64,000 bases of DNA from Lachnospiraceae bacterium (GCA_017387565.1 JAFOEY010000027.1:55465-119464), one strand, 5' to 3'. Positions 45,098 through 54,123 are shown, counted from the stretch's first letter. Notes: generated from the letters alone by a model not told the origin. Translations and numbers: made by a program.

Positions 45098-46669
45098 TTA
45101 AATTACAACCACAATATCCTTTGTCAGCATATCTGTCAGCCGGACTTTCACAATTTTTCCGGAAAGTTCCTGTGCACACGAAATATCATCAATCTCTTTT
45201 GCCACTTTGACATAGCGTGTCGTATGCCCAAGAATATACCATTTATGATCAATCTCCTTGGCCTCTTCAAACAAAACATCCTCTTCCTTTCCAAGAAAAG
45301 AAACTCTGTATTGATACGACTGCTCTTCTTCCAGTTTCAGAAGCTCATGTGCCCTCTGCTTTTTGATTTCACCGTCAACCTGTCCGGGCATATTAGCAGC
45401 AATCGTATTTTTTCGACGGGAATATGGGAAAATATGCATTTCAAAGAAATTTATTTCCTTCAGAAATTTTTGTGTACAGAGAAATTCTTCATCGGTTTCT
45501 CCCGGAAAGCCTACGATAACATCCGTTGTAATCGCAGGATTATCATAATATCTGCGTAGACTCTCCACACCTTTTTTGTACTCTTTGGTGGTATAATGGC
45601 GATTCATCCGCTTTAATGTTGCATCACATCCGCTTTGCAGGGACAGATGAAAATGCGGACAGATTTTGGAAAGCTCTGACATTCTTTTTGCAAAACCATC
45701 CGTGATAATCCGGGGTTCTAACGATCCCAACCGTATACGCTCTACTCCTTCTATCTCATGAATCGTTTCAATCAGAGAAAGTAATCTGGAAATTCCTTTA
45801 AAGTATACAACCTCATCATTTTTGTTCGCATCACTTTGCTCCCTATATGTCTGTTTGCCATCACTCTGCCCATTCTCTGTCAGCATGTAATCTGTATCTT
45901 CCGGGGTTTCCGCCTGCTTATGACTGTCACTTGTAAAATCCACGCCGTAGGAGCTGATGTGAATACCGGTTAATACAAATTCCCGATATCCTTTTTTTAC
46001 CAGACCTTTGATTTCTTTACAGATATCCTCCACACGTCTGGAACGCACCCTCCCTCTTGCAAAAGGGATAATACAATAAGTACAAAACTGATTGCATCCA
46101 TCCTGTATTTTGATATATGCTCTGGTATGTTCCCCTGTTTTTGTCAGCTGCATCTCTTCGTATTCACCGGTATGATTAATATCGATAACAGAATCAGCCA
46201 AATAATCGTTTTTATCAACCAAATCCCTGTCATCTGTGAGTGCTGCGGATGTTCCGTCTCCGTCCGCAGAACCATCTGCAGCTTTATCTGCATATCCCGC
46301 ATCCGATACATGTTCCCTGATCCATGCCTCAACAATTTCAACCGTGTCTTTTTTACGATTATTACCGATTGCTAAATCTATACAGGGATCTAGCTTTACC
46401 TTCTTTGTATCTGTCTGCACATAACAGCCCAATGCCACAACAATCGAATCCGGATTTCTCTTTTTTGCCTGATGCAACATCTGGCGGCTTTTCCTGTCTG
46501 CGATATTCGTTACCGTACAGGTATTGATAATGTAGATATCCGCATTTTGATCAAATGGTACAATACAATATCCTTTTTCTTCAAATTTTTGTTGCACAAC
46601 ATCCAACTCATAAGAATTAACCTTGCATCCCAGGTTATGAAATGCCACATTTTTTATCGTTTTTTTCAC
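45098..46669 (-). CDS. mtaB: tRNA t6A37 methylthiotransferase MtaB with two insertions
   Basis: A 523-residue radical-SAM methylthiotransferase. N-terminal cluster ligands Cys15 (LGCKVN), Cys51 (NTCTVT) and Cys82 (LGCYVQ); radical-SAM triad Cys192/196/199 (CNQFCTYC); C-terminal TRAM domain. It converts t6A37 to ms2t6A37 in tRNAs reading ANN codons. It is about 80 residues longer than usual because of two hydrophilic stretches rich in Asp, Ala, Ser, Gln and Asn (about 118-168 and 245-288). All catalytic Cys residues are intact. In Firmicutes mtaB often follows prmA-rsmE; here it heads the ireB-ruvX run. Confidence 0.95.
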   Translation of the reverse strand: MKKTIKNVAFHNLGCKVNSYELDVVQQKFEEKGYCIVPFDQNADIYIINTCTVTNIADRKSRQMLHQAKKRNPDSIVVALGCYVQTDTKKVKLDPCIDLAIGNNRKKDTVEIVEAWIREHVSDAGYADKAADGSADGDGTSAALTDDRDLVDKNDYLADSVIDINHTGEYEEMQLTKTGEHTRAYIKIQDGCNQFCTYCIIPFARGRVRSRRVEDICKEIKGLVKKGYREFVLTGIHISSYGVDFTSDSHKQAETPEDTDYMLTENGQSDGKQTYREQSDANKNDEVVYFKGISRLLSLIETIHEIEGVERIRLGSLEPRIITDGFAKRMSELSKICPHFHLSLQSGCDATLKRMNRHYTTKEYKKGVESLRRYYDNPAITTDVIVGFPGETDEEFLCTQKFLKEINFFEMHIFPYSRRKNTIAANMPGQVDGEIKKQRAHELLKLEEEQSYQYRVSFLGKEEDVLFEEAKEIDHKWYILGHTTRYVKVAKEIDDISCAQELSGKIVKVRLTDMLTKDIVVVI

Positions 46670-46690
46670 AATCTTTGTACTCTTTTCTTA

Positions 46691-46719
46691 TTGACTTTTC
46701 AATTTCTAACCATTAGTAT
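46691..46719 (+). promoter_or_regulatory. Promoter of the HPr-like gene
   Basis: TTGACT, 17-nt spacer, TAGTAT on the plus strand, 37 nt upstream of the start codon and divergent from mtaB. Confidence 0.65.
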
Positions 46720-46756
46720 AAAGGAGAAGGTATTAATTGAAAAGGAGGAATTTTTA

Positions 46757-46987
46757 ATGAAAACAGTACAGATTTCATTAAACTCAATTGACAAAGTAAA
46801 ATCATTTGTTAATGACATCACAAAATTTGATTACGATTTTGATCTTGTTTCTGGAAGATATGTAATTGACGCAAAATCTATCATGGGTATCTTCAGTTTA
46901 GATCTTTCTAAACCGATTGATTTAAACATCCATGCTGAAGACAACATTGATGATGTTTTAGCAGTATTGAAACCTTACATTATCTAA
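46757..46987 (+). CDS. HPr-family-like small protein without the phosphohistidine site
   Basis: A 76-residue HPr-like protein with very strong RBS AAAGGAGG. DLVSGRYVIDAKSIMGIFSL matches the HPr block around regulatory Ser46 (KSIMG), but the GIHARPA block with active-site His15 is missing. It therefore cannot carry phosphate from enzyme I as ordinary HPr does; a Crh-like regulatory role or loss of PTS function is inferred. It is transcribed divergently from mtaB with its own promoter and terminator. A longer frame starting at 46472 is antisense to mtaB and rejected. Confidence 0.85.
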   Translation: MKTVQISLNSIDKVKSFVNDITKFDYDFDLVSGRYVIDAKSIMGIFSLDLSKPIDLNIHAEDNIDDVLAVLKPYII

Positions 46988-47059
46988 TTGAGTGGCGGTA
47001 CATAACCGCAAACAATCTGTCATCTGCCCGTCAGATGACAAATATGTAAAGAGATTATT

Positions 47060-47090
47060 CAGCCGGTGCTTAGCCGGCTGATTTTTTCTT
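47060..47090 (+). terminator. Terminator of HPr-like gene
   Basis: CAGCCGG/CCGGCTG with loop TGCTTAG, followed by ATTTTTTC. Two smaller hairpins (GCGGT...ACCGC and GTCATCTG...CAGATGAC) lie between the stop codon and this terminator. Confidence 0.9.
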
Positions 47091-47217
47091 GTATTTTTTT
47101 AAACCCTCTGTTATTCTTAAAGCAGAAGGAAAATGTAATGTCTTATCACAAATGGTGTTCTGATGTCGGGGGAACGGAATACCTTATAACAACATACCTT
47201 GCAAAGGGGAAATTCTT

Positions 47218-47727
47218 ATGAGAAAAAATAATAAAGGTTTTTCTTTAGTTGAACTGATTATCGTTATCGCAATCATGGCCATTTTAGTTGGCGTTTTAGT
47301 GCCAACCTATCTGATTTATGTTCAGAAATCACGGGTTTCACATGATGCGCAGCTTGTCGATTCGATTTCAAAGGCTCTCACATATGCCGCTTCGGATTCC
47401 AAAGTTTCCGAAGATGCAGCCAGCCAGGCAATTCTTGCCAGTTTATCTTCTCCCACAAAGTTAGAAGATTTAGATAGTCCTGCCGGAAATCTTCTTGCTT
47501 CCGAAATTATGGATACTTTATATATGTCAGATTTGAATCAGTCCACTTATGAAAAAATGATTAAGTCCTCACATGCATCTAATTGTCATATTTATATCCA
47601 GAATCAAGGCTCTCTCGATACACCTTATGTTGTCTGGATCAGCAATACTGACCGGACCGGACGCGGTGATACATCCAATAACGCAACGGACATGAATCAT
47701 ATCGGAAAATGCATCTGTGTTAGATAG
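47218..47727 (+). CDS. Orphan type IV pilin/pseudopilin-like protein
   Basis: A 169-residue prepilin: short basic leader MRKNNKG, processing site G|FSLVEL with Glu at +5, then the hydrophobic helix IIVIAIMAILVGVLVPTYL. The C-terminal domain is polar and Ser/Thr/Asn-rich with two Cys (CHIYIQ and CICVR) that could form a disulfide loop. AAAGGGG lies 8 nt upstream of the ATG. No prepilin peptidase, ATPase or other pilin is near, so the assembly machinery must be elsewhere. It is convergent with thiI, with a family A repeat between. Pilus, competence or secretion role cannot be decided. Confidence 0.88.
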   Translation: MRKNNKGFSLVELIIVIAIMAILVGVLVPTYLIYVQKSRVSHDAQLVDSISKALTYAASDSKVSEDAASQAILASLSSPTKLEDLDSPAGNLLASEIMDTLYMSDLNQSTYEKMIKSSHASNCHIYIQNQGSLDTPYVVWISNTDRTGRGDTSNNATDMNHIGKCICVR

Positions 47728-47742
47728 GCTATCGTGGAATGT

Positions 47743-47973
47743 GAGTCGCCCAAATAAAAAATGATATATCTTTGCCCGCCGGCTTTTACGAGGTTTTGTG
47801 ACTTTCTTAGCGGCATGGCGAACAAAATTAATGCCCGGTTTCAACTGTTTGAAGACGAAGTCTGAGTTTTGAAACCGGGCATTTATATATAATTTTGTGA
47901 GCATGCCGCTTAGAAAGTCTAAAAACCGAAGTACGAGGCGGCAAAGATATATCATTTTTTATTTGGGCGACTC
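47743..47973. repeat. Family A repeat, complete 231-bp element
   Basis: Perfect 34-bp complementary arms beginning GAGTCGCCCAAATAAAAA and ending ATTTGGGCGACTC; inverted relative to the 10.6-kb copy. Core hairpin TGCCCGGTTTCAA/TTGAAACCGGGCA is identical to that copy. It lies exactly between the convergent pilin and thiI genes and may end both transcripts. Confidence 0.9.
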
Positions 47974-47982
47974 GCGTCTCAA

Positions 47983-49161
47983 TCATTTCACTTCAATAAT
48001 TTCACGAGTCTGAAGAGCTGTTTCTATCATCTCATCAATTTTATCAAAGACATTCTGCTCATGTTGTCTTATGACATTGACATTGGGTTTGGTAACCGGA
48101 TGTTTTGCCACGAATATCGTACAGCAGTCTTCAAACGGCAGAATGGAAGTTTCATACGTATTGATTTTTTCGGAAATATCCACGATGTCCTGTTTGTCAA
48201 ATGCAATCAACGGACGATAAACCGGCAAGGTACATACTTCATTAGTTGTCATTAAGGCCTGCATAGTCTGACTGGCAACTTGTCCGATACTCTCACCGGT
48301 AACCAGGCCGAGACAGTCATTTTCTTTTGCAATCATTTCGGCAATCCGCATCATATACCGGCGCATAATAATCGTCAGTTCATCATGCGGGCATTTTTCA
48401 TAGATATATAACTGAATATCGGTAAAATTGATAACATGCAGCTTTAGCGGACCGGAATACTCGGAAACATATTTTGCGAGATCTACAACCTTCTGCTTTG
48501 CTCTTTCACTGGTATACGGAGGCGCATGGAAATAAACAGCTTCCAAAGTTACCCCCCGCTTACTAATCATGTAACCGGCAACCGGCGAATCAATTCCACC
48601 CGATAATAAAAGCATTGCTTTTCCACCGGTTCCGACAGGCATTCCTCCGGGTCCCGGAATCACTTCGGAATAGATATAAATCTTCTCTCTGATTTCCACA
48701 TTCAGCTCAATGTCCGGAGTATGGACATCTACCTTCATTTCGGGAAAAGCATCCAGAATAACTCCCCCCAGATCAGCATTTACTTCCATGGAACTCTTCG
48801 GATAATTTTTTCTGGCCCTTCTGGTACATACTTTAAATGTTTTATGCTTGTCCGGATAAACGTTATCAATAAAATTGATAACGTCTTTCCCTAATTTTTC
48901 GAAACCCTCGTCTTCCACATATACAACCGGACAAATCCCGGAAATACCAAATACTTTCTGTAATGCAGATACCGTTTCATCAAAGTCAAACGCACTAACG
49001 GCATCAATATAAATTCTTCCTTGTGTTCTTCTCGTCTTGAATTGACCATCGATTTTAGATAAGGCAAACTCAATCTGTTTTACCAGCGCCTCTTCAAAAA
49101 GATATCTGTTTTTTCCTTTTACGCCAATTTCTGCGTATTTAATTAAAAATGCCGTAAACAT
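47983..49161 (-). CDS. thiI: tRNA 4-thiouridine synthase ThiI
   Basis: A 392-residue ThiI without a rhodanese domain: N-terminal ferredoxin-like/THUMP region, then the PP-loop SGGIDS (residues 187-192) and AANH ATP pyrophosphatase domain with HVINFTDIQ and LVTGESIGQVASQT. It thiolates uridine 8 of tRNA using sulfur from a cysteine desulfurase, which lies directly upstream. The frame begins at 49179, but AAAAAGGAG lies 6 nt before the ATG at 49161, which is chosen. Confidence 0.96.
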   Translation of the reverse strand: MFTAFLIKYAEIGVKGKNRYLFEEALVKQIEFALSKIDGQFKTRRTQGRIYIDAVSAFDFDETVSALQKVFGISGICPVVYVEDEGFEKLGKDVINFIDNVYPDKHKTFKVCTRRARKNYPKSSMEVNADLGGVILDAFPEMKVDVHTPDIELNVEIREKIYIYSEVIPGPGGMPVGTGGKAMLLLSGGIDSPVAGYMISKRGVTLEAVYFHAPPYTSERAKQKVVDLAKYVSEYSGPLKLHVINFTDIQLYIYEKCPHDELTIIMRRYMMRIAEMIAKENDCLGLVTGESIGQVASQTMQALMTTNEVCTLPVYRPLIAFDKQDIVDISEKINTYETSILPFEDCCTIFVAKHPVTKPNVNVIRQHEQNVFDKIDEMIETALQTREIIEVK

Positions 49162-49329
49162 TTCATTCTCCTTTTTCATTTCTAAGTTTGAATTTAAAAT
49201 AATCTTCTTTTCATCTTCATCCGAACCTTATACGATTCTATCCGGTTTCCAGTCATTTATCGGATTTTCATCGGCTTTGCTTATCCGCTTTTACAGATCA
49301 TAATTCATTCACTATGGAATTATACATTT

Positions 49330-50484
49330 CTACCGTCTCGTATATCTTCTGAGCATGGGCACCAGCTCATATAAACATTTTAAGGTATATTCAATTTCTT
49401 CTTCCGTAGTAAACACACTTAAACTGAAGCGTATGGTCGAATCCATATATTCTGTCGTCAATCCCATGGCATTTAGGGTGTCACTGACTGTATGCTTATG
49501 GGATGAGCAGGCACTTCCCGCAGAAACATAAACTCCCTTATCTTCTAAAGAATGCAGCATGACTTCTGAACGGATGCCCACAATGGAAGCTGATACAATA
49601 TGTGGTGCACCGGTCTCATCCTGAGGTCCGTTAATCTTGACATGGTCAATCTTTAACAGACCGGAAATCAATTTCTTTTTTAAGCGGTACAAACGGTTGG
49701 TATCTTCTACCAGATCGCGGTAGATTAATTCTGCAGCCTTTCCAAGTCCTGCGACACCGGGAACATTTTCGGTTCCGGAACGGTATCCGTTCTGCTGACC
49801 GCCTCCATATAAAATCGGCTTGATTTTTACTTTTTCATCAATATATAAGAAACCGGTTCCCTTGGGTCCGTGAATTTTGTGCCCACTGACCGAAACCATG
49901 TCAATCTTCCATTTTTTTGGTAAAAGTCTGAGCTTTCCAAAGCCCTGAACGGCATCCACATGAAACAGCGTTCGCGGATTTACCTGTTTGATAACCTCTC
50001 CTGCCTCGTCAATCGGCTGGATGGCTCCGACCTCATTGTTCACAAACATAATCGATACCAAAATCGTATCCGGCCGGATGGCATTTCGTAATTCATCCAG
50101 CGAAATCTGTCCATACTGATTTACGGATAAATACGTGATATCAAATCCCAGTTCCTTTAAATGCTCCATGGTCCGTAATATTGCCGGATGCTCAATCTTT
50201 GTTGTAATCAGATGCTTTCCGCTTCTGTGATTGGCAAATGCCGCACCCATTAACGCCCAGTTATCCGATTCGGTACCACCGGAAGTAAAATAGATTTCTT
50301 TCTCTTTTACTTTCATGATGCCGGCGATTGTCGCTTTACTATATTTGAGATACTTCTCAGCATCAACACCCTTTGAGTGCATACTGGAAGCATTTCCGTA
50401 ATCATTGGTCATAATATCTGCAACCAGACTGACAACTTCAGGATAAGCTTTCGTCGTTGCAGAATTATCCAGATATACTTCCAT
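49330..50484 (-). CDS. Cysteine desulfurase (NifS/IscS-like, ThiI partner)
   Basis: A 384-residue PLP enzyme: FTSGGTESDNWAL, HVDAVQGFGKL, PLP Lys203 in SGHKIHGPKG and catalytic Cys326 in SAGSACSSHKH. The extended Cys-loop is of the group I (IscS/NifS-like) type. Downstream thiI (about 170 nt away) indicates that it supplies sulfur for 4-thiouridine in tRNA, the NifZ-ThiI arrangement of Firmicutes. The gap between them has no recognisable feature. Confidence 0.95.
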   Translation of the reverse strand: MEVYLDNSATTKAYPEVVSLVADIMTNDYGNASSMHSKGVDAEKYLKYSKATIAGIMKVKEKEIYFTSGGTESDNWALMGAAFANHRSGKHLITTKIEHPAILRTMEHLKELGFDITYLSVNQYGQISLDELRNAIRPDTILVSIMFVNNEVGAIQPIDEAGEVIKQVNPRTLFHVDAVQGFGKLRLLPKKWKIDMVSVSGHKIHGPKGTGFLYIDEKVKIKPILYGGGQQNGYRSGTENVPGVAGLGKAAELIYRDLVEDTNRLYRLKKKLISGLLKIDHVKINGPQDETGAPHIVSASIVGIRSEVMLHSLEDKGVYVSAGSACSSHKHTVSDTLNAMGLTTEYMDSTIRFSLSVFTTEEEIEYTLKCLYELVPMLRRYTRR

Positions 50485-50569
50485 TTTCTGAAACTCCCTT
50501 CCTAAGTTTCCTTTTTTCTTACTATTATCTTATGTGAAAACAGGCATGCCCGTTACTAACACAAAACTC

Positions 50570-51325
50570 TTATACAAATTCCTGATCGGTTTCCATATGA
50601 TACATCAAAATCGATAAAACCGTCATTCCTGCCGTCTCTGTCCTGAGAATTCTTTTTCCCAGAGATATGGGTCGAAAACCACAATCGGAAGCCTTTGAAA
50701 CCTCCTGTTTGTCAAAGCCGCCCTCAGGGCCAATCCACACAGCAATGCTTTCTCCCGGTCTGATAGAAGAAATCACCTGCTTTGTTTCCTCCATACCATT
50801 TGCCAGTTCATAAGGAAGCATTTTCACCTGCATGTCATCCGCATAGGAAAGCGCCTGTTCAAAAGAAAGAACTTCATGAATCTTTGGGATAATTCCTCTT
50901 TTACTCTGCTTAGCCGCCGCTTCTGCAATTGTCTGCCATCTTTTTAGTTTGGAAGAAGCCTTTTTCTCATCCAGGCGGACCACACAGCGGTTCATGGAAA
51001 CCGGAATGATTTCATGTACGCCAAGTTCTACCGCTTTCTGGATGATAAGCTCCATCTTATCGCCCTTTGGCAGCCCCTGAAATAAATAAATTTCAGCCGG
51101 AAGTTCCATCCCGTCTTCTTTTATAAAGCGCAACTCACATTCCACGGTATCTTCCGTATATGCTACAATTCCTACCCGGTATTCTTTTTGATCAACACCG
51201 TTTGATAGTGCAATCTCTTCACCTATTTTCATACGGAGCACGTTTTTGATGTGATTGAAATCGCTGCCTGTAATATATGCTTTTGTCCCTTGTATTTGTT
51301 CCGGACTTACAAAAAACTGATACAT
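50570..51325 (-). CDS. rsmE: 16S rRNA (uracil1498-N3)-methyltransferase RsmE
   Basis: A 251-residue SPOUT-fold methyltransferase: N-terminal PUA-like domain and C-terminal knot with VWIGPEGGFDKQE and SLGKRILRTETA, which bind SAM. Methylates U1498 in 16S rRNA. It begins 1 nt after the prmA stop, so the two are coupled, the standard arrangement downstream of dnaJ in Firmicutes. Confidence 0.96.
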   Translation of the reverse strand: MYQFFVSPEQIQGTKAYITGSDFNHIKNVLRMKIGEEIALSNGVDQKEYRVGIVAYTEDTVECELRFIKEDGMELPAEIYLFQGLPKGDKMELIIQKAVELGVHEIIPVSMNRCVVRLDEKKASSKLKRWQTIAEAAAKQSKRGIIPKIHEVLSFEQALSYADDMQVKMLPYELANGMEETKQVISSIRPGESIAVWIGPEGGFDKQEVSKASDCGFRPISLGKRILRTETAGMTVLSILMYHMETDQEFV

Positions 51326-51326
51326 G

Positions 51327-52448
51327 TTACCTCCGGGCCGTCACGCTGACCCATTCATTTTGTCTGGTTACTTCTAACACTTCCATCCCGGCGGCTTTTA
51401 TGGCATCTGTCACAAGCTGCTCTTTTTCTGCAATAATACCTGATGTAATATAGATGCCGCCTTTTTTCAAATGCTGTTTTACAACAGGAGTCAAAGGAAG
51501 TAATACCTCCGCAAGGATATTGGCAACCACAATATCATACTTATCATATCCTACGCGCTCCTGAATCTCTTTGTCAGAAATAATATTTCCAATCATCATC
51601 TCAAAGGAATCGAAAGCCACTCCATTTACTTCCATGTTTTCTCTGACTGCCTCCACGGCACAAGGGTCTAAATCGGTTCCGACCGCTCCCTTAATTCCAT
51701 ACATCAAAGACACAATTGCCAGAATTCCACTGCCGGTTCCCACATCCAGAAGTAATGTATCCGGTGTAATGTATTTTTTTAACTGACGGATACAAAGCTG
51801 TGTCGTCTCATGCATTCCGGTTCCGAAAGCCGTTCCCGGATCAATGTGCAACACCTTTTTATCTGCATCCTCCGGTTTCACCTCCTCCCAGGAAGGTGTA
51901 ACTAAGAGATCATCGATATAGAACTGATGAAAAAATTCTTTCCAGTTATTCAGCCAATCTTTATCCTCGGTTTCGGAAACAACGATACTGCCTTCACCAA
52001 TATCCATAAATTCCCGGATTTCATTCAGTTTTTCTGTGACTGCTAAAACCAGTGCATCCATATCCACCGGTTGCCCATTGCTAACCATAAAGTAAGAATT
52101 ATCCATATCTTCAGACAATCCGTTTTTTGTTGCGATACTGTCATTCTGTTTTTCCGCTATTCCTTGATCGGACAAATTATTGCCTGAGGCATCTTCTTTG
52201 GATAAACTTTTTTCGTTTTCCACATCGTCTTCATCAGAAGGCACTTCCACAAAGAAGCTCAGATAAGCAATGCCGTCATCCTCCGGCGCATCCGGAAGGA
52301 TATCCACAAACATCTGCTCCTTTTCCCATGCAGTCAGGGGTACATGATCTTCAATCATCGCACCTTCTAAGCCCAGATCATATAACTCTGAAATAATAAT
52401 ATCCTCTGCATCCGTTATGGTTTTTACAGTCAATTTTTTCCACTTCAT
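51327..52448 (-). CDS. prmA: Ribosomal protein L11 methyltransferase PrmA with insertion
   Basis: A 373-residue PrmA, which trimethylates ribosomal protein L11. SAM motif LDVGTGSGILAI, the DPGTAFGTGMHETT block and VVANILAEVLLPL are intact. It is about 60 residues longer than usual because residues 71-130, in the substrate-recognition domain, are an Asp/Glu/Ser/Asn-rich low-complexity stretch. Located between hisD and rsmE; in most relatives it directly follows dnaJ. Confidence 0.95.
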   Translation of the reverse strand: MKWKKLTVKTITDAEDIIISELYDLGLEGAMIEDHVPLTAWEKEQMFVDILPDAPEDDGIAYLSFFVEVPSDEDDVENEKSLSKEDASGNNLSDQGIAEKQNDSIATKNGLSEDMDNSYFMVSNGQPVDMDALVLAVTEKLNEIREFMDIGEGSIVVSETEDKDWLNNWKEFFHQFYIDDLLVTPSWEEVKPEDADKKVLHIDPGTAFGTGMHETTQLCIRQLKKYITPDTLLLDVGTGSGILAIVSLMYGIKGAVGTDLDPCAVEAVRENMEVNGVAFDSFEMMIGNIISDKEIQERVGYDKYDIVVANILAEVLLPLTPVVKQHLKKGGIYITSGIIAEKEQLVTDAIKAAGMEVLEVTRQNEWVSVTARR

Positions 52449-52543
52449 ATATTTTCCTCTAAATTAACTTTTTTCTAAATAAACTTATCCGAAAACAGCT
52501 GTTCAAACTATTCTCTTTGCACAGACGGTTAAATTCTCCATAA

Positions 52544-53806
52544 TTACTGCAACCGAATTTTTACAGACATCTCATGCGCAGCCAGGCCTTCGGTATGAGC
52601 CATGGTCATGCAGGTATCGGCAAGATTTCTCAATCCTTCTTTTGTGATGTGCTGAACAAAAGAAGTTTTTAAGAAAGTTCCCACATAAACACCGTTTGAG
52701 AATTTGGCATTTTTCATGGTCGGCAACGTATGATTGGTACCGGAACAATAATCTCCCAAAGCAACAGGTGCATCTTCTCCGATAAACAAAGAACCAAACT
52801 GATAAAGCTTTTTACTGTATTCTACCGGATCCTTTGTATGTACTTCCAAATGTTCCGGTGCAGCTTCATTAGCCAGAGCAGCCATTTCTTCCATATCATC
52901 TGCAATAATAATGGTTCCGTTATCGGCAAAACTCTGCATGGCAGCTTCTCCGGTCGGAAGTTTTGCTGCAAGCTCTTCCATTGCTTTCAAAATTTCAGGA
53001 ATTTTACTTTCATCCGTAATGATCAGTGTAGACTGAGCAAATGCGTCATGCTCGCTTTGCGCCAGTAAATCAATAGCAATATATTCCGGATTTGCGGTCT
53101 CATCCGCAACAATTAAAACTTCGGAAGGACCTGCCAGTGAATCAATGCCGACAGTACCCATGACCTGTCTTTTGGCTTCTGTAACATATCGGTTTCCGGG
53201 ACCTGCAATCAGATCTACTTTCGCAATAGACTCGGTTCCATATGCCATGGCAGCAATTGCCTGCGCACCGCCTACCGTATAGATTTCATCCACGCCTCCG
53301 ATATCCATCGCAACTAAGGTTGCCGGATGAATCATTCCGTACTGTTTGTTGGCAGGCGAACATGCAACCGTCCGCTTTACACCGGCAATTTTTGCGGGGA
53401 TGGAAAGCATCAATGCGGTACTGGGAAGCGGAAAACGTCCTCCCGGCACATATAAACCGGCTCCGTCAACGGGAATCAGCCTGTGTCCTAATTCTACTCC
53501 TGCAACAGGACTCATGACCTGAAGCGGTTTGATACAGTTTAATTGCTCTTTGGCATAAAAAGAAATCTGTTCTGCAGCTTTTTCAAAACTTTCCACCACA
53601 TGTGCATCCACCAGTTCATATGCTTTCTTTATATCTTCTTTTGAAACACGAATCTGTGTGAGTGTCGTATGGTCAAATTTTTCTGCCAGATCTTTTAATG
53701 CCTGATCCTTATCCTGCCTTACCTGACAGATAATATCCGCAACAGCCTTTGTCGCAGCTGCATCCCTTACTTCTTTTGCTTCTTTCGCATTTTTATAATA
53801 TCTCAT
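52544..53806 (-). CDS. hisD: Histidinol dehydrogenase
   Basis: A 420-residue HisD, the last enzyme of histidine synthesis. GAGLYVPGG, AGPGNRYVTEAKRQV, GPSEVLIVAD, and the zinc/catalytic segment EHDAFAQSTLI are intact. It is the only his gene in the window and interrupts the usual dnaJ-prmA neighbourhood. The longer frame to 53902 runs into a family B repeat; AAAGGATG lies just upstream of the ATG at 53806. A promoter (TTGTGT, 17 nt, TATATT) lies at 53983-54011. No T-box is seen in its leader. Confidence 0.95.
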   Translation of the reverse strand: MRYYKNAKEAKEVRDAAATKAVADIICQVRQDKDQALKDLAEKFDHTTLTQIRVSKEDIKKAYELVDAHVVESFEKAAEQISFYAKEQLNCIKPLQVMSPVAGVELGHRLIPVDGAGLYVPGGRFPLPSTALMLSIPAKIAGVKRTVACSPANKQYGMIHPATLVAMDIGGVDEIYTVGGAQAIAAMAYGTESIAKVDLIAGPGNRYVTEAKRQVMGTVGIDSLAGPSEVLIVADETANPEYIAIDLLAQSEHDAFAQSTLIITDESKIPEILKAMEELAAKLPTGEAAMQSFADNGTIIIADDMEEMAALANEAAPEHLEVHTKDPVEYSKKLYQFGSLFIGEDAPVALGDYCSGTNHTLPTMKNAKFSNGVYVGTFLKTSFVQHITKEGLRNLADTCMTMAHTEGLAAHEMSVKIRLQ

Positions 53807-53854
53807 TGTAAACATCCTTTCTTTTGAAAAATGTCTTTTCCTGTTGTTAATGAT

Positions 53855-53924
53855 GTTGGCGTCAAAATGTATTTTGCCCCCACGATACCAACGGATTGCC
53901 ACGCACTTTGTGCTCTCACAATCC
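53855..53924. repeat. Family B repeat, short copy with 11-bp flanking direct repeat
   Basis: Begins GTTGGCGTC, includes the TTTTGCCCCC hairpin side, GATACC and the hairpin GGATTGCC...CAATCC. TTGTTAATGAT is found immediately on both sides (53844-53854 and 53925-53935), as a target-site duplication would appear. It lies in the hisD leader. Confidence 0.82.
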
Positions 53925-53982
53925 TTGTTAATGATTGTATTTATTTACCCAAAACTAAAATTAATACTTGATACCATAAACT

Positions 53983-54011
53983 AATATAACACAAAATAAA
54001 GCAATACACAA
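53983..54011 (-). promoter_or_regulatory. Candidate promoter of hisD
   Basis: Minus strand TTGTGT, 17-nt spacer, TATATT; the -35 overlaps the T-run of the dnaJ terminator. Confidence 0.55.
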
Positions 54012-54058
54012 AAAAACTCTTTGAACTCATAGTATAAAATCTATTCCTTCAAAGAGTT
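54009..54058 (-). terminator. Terminator of the heat-shock operon
   Basis: ACTCTTTGAA pairs with TTCAAAGAGT around a 22-nt loop and is followed by TTTTTTTGTG. It lies about 65 nt past the dnaJ stop. Confidence 0.8.
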
Positions 54059-54123
54059 TTGTTTTAATTTAATACACTTTTCGGTTTCGTGTCCCTAAAA
54101 AGAATATGCCGAAAGGGTGTTAT

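Noticed and set aside
46472-46756. N-terminal extension of the HPr-like gene
   Set aside because: It runs antisense through mtaB; the AAAGGAGG site directly before 46757 marks the true start.
53807-53902. N-terminal extension of hisD
   Set aside because: It is translated from a family B repeat and lacks family similarity; a good ribosome binding site sits before 53806.
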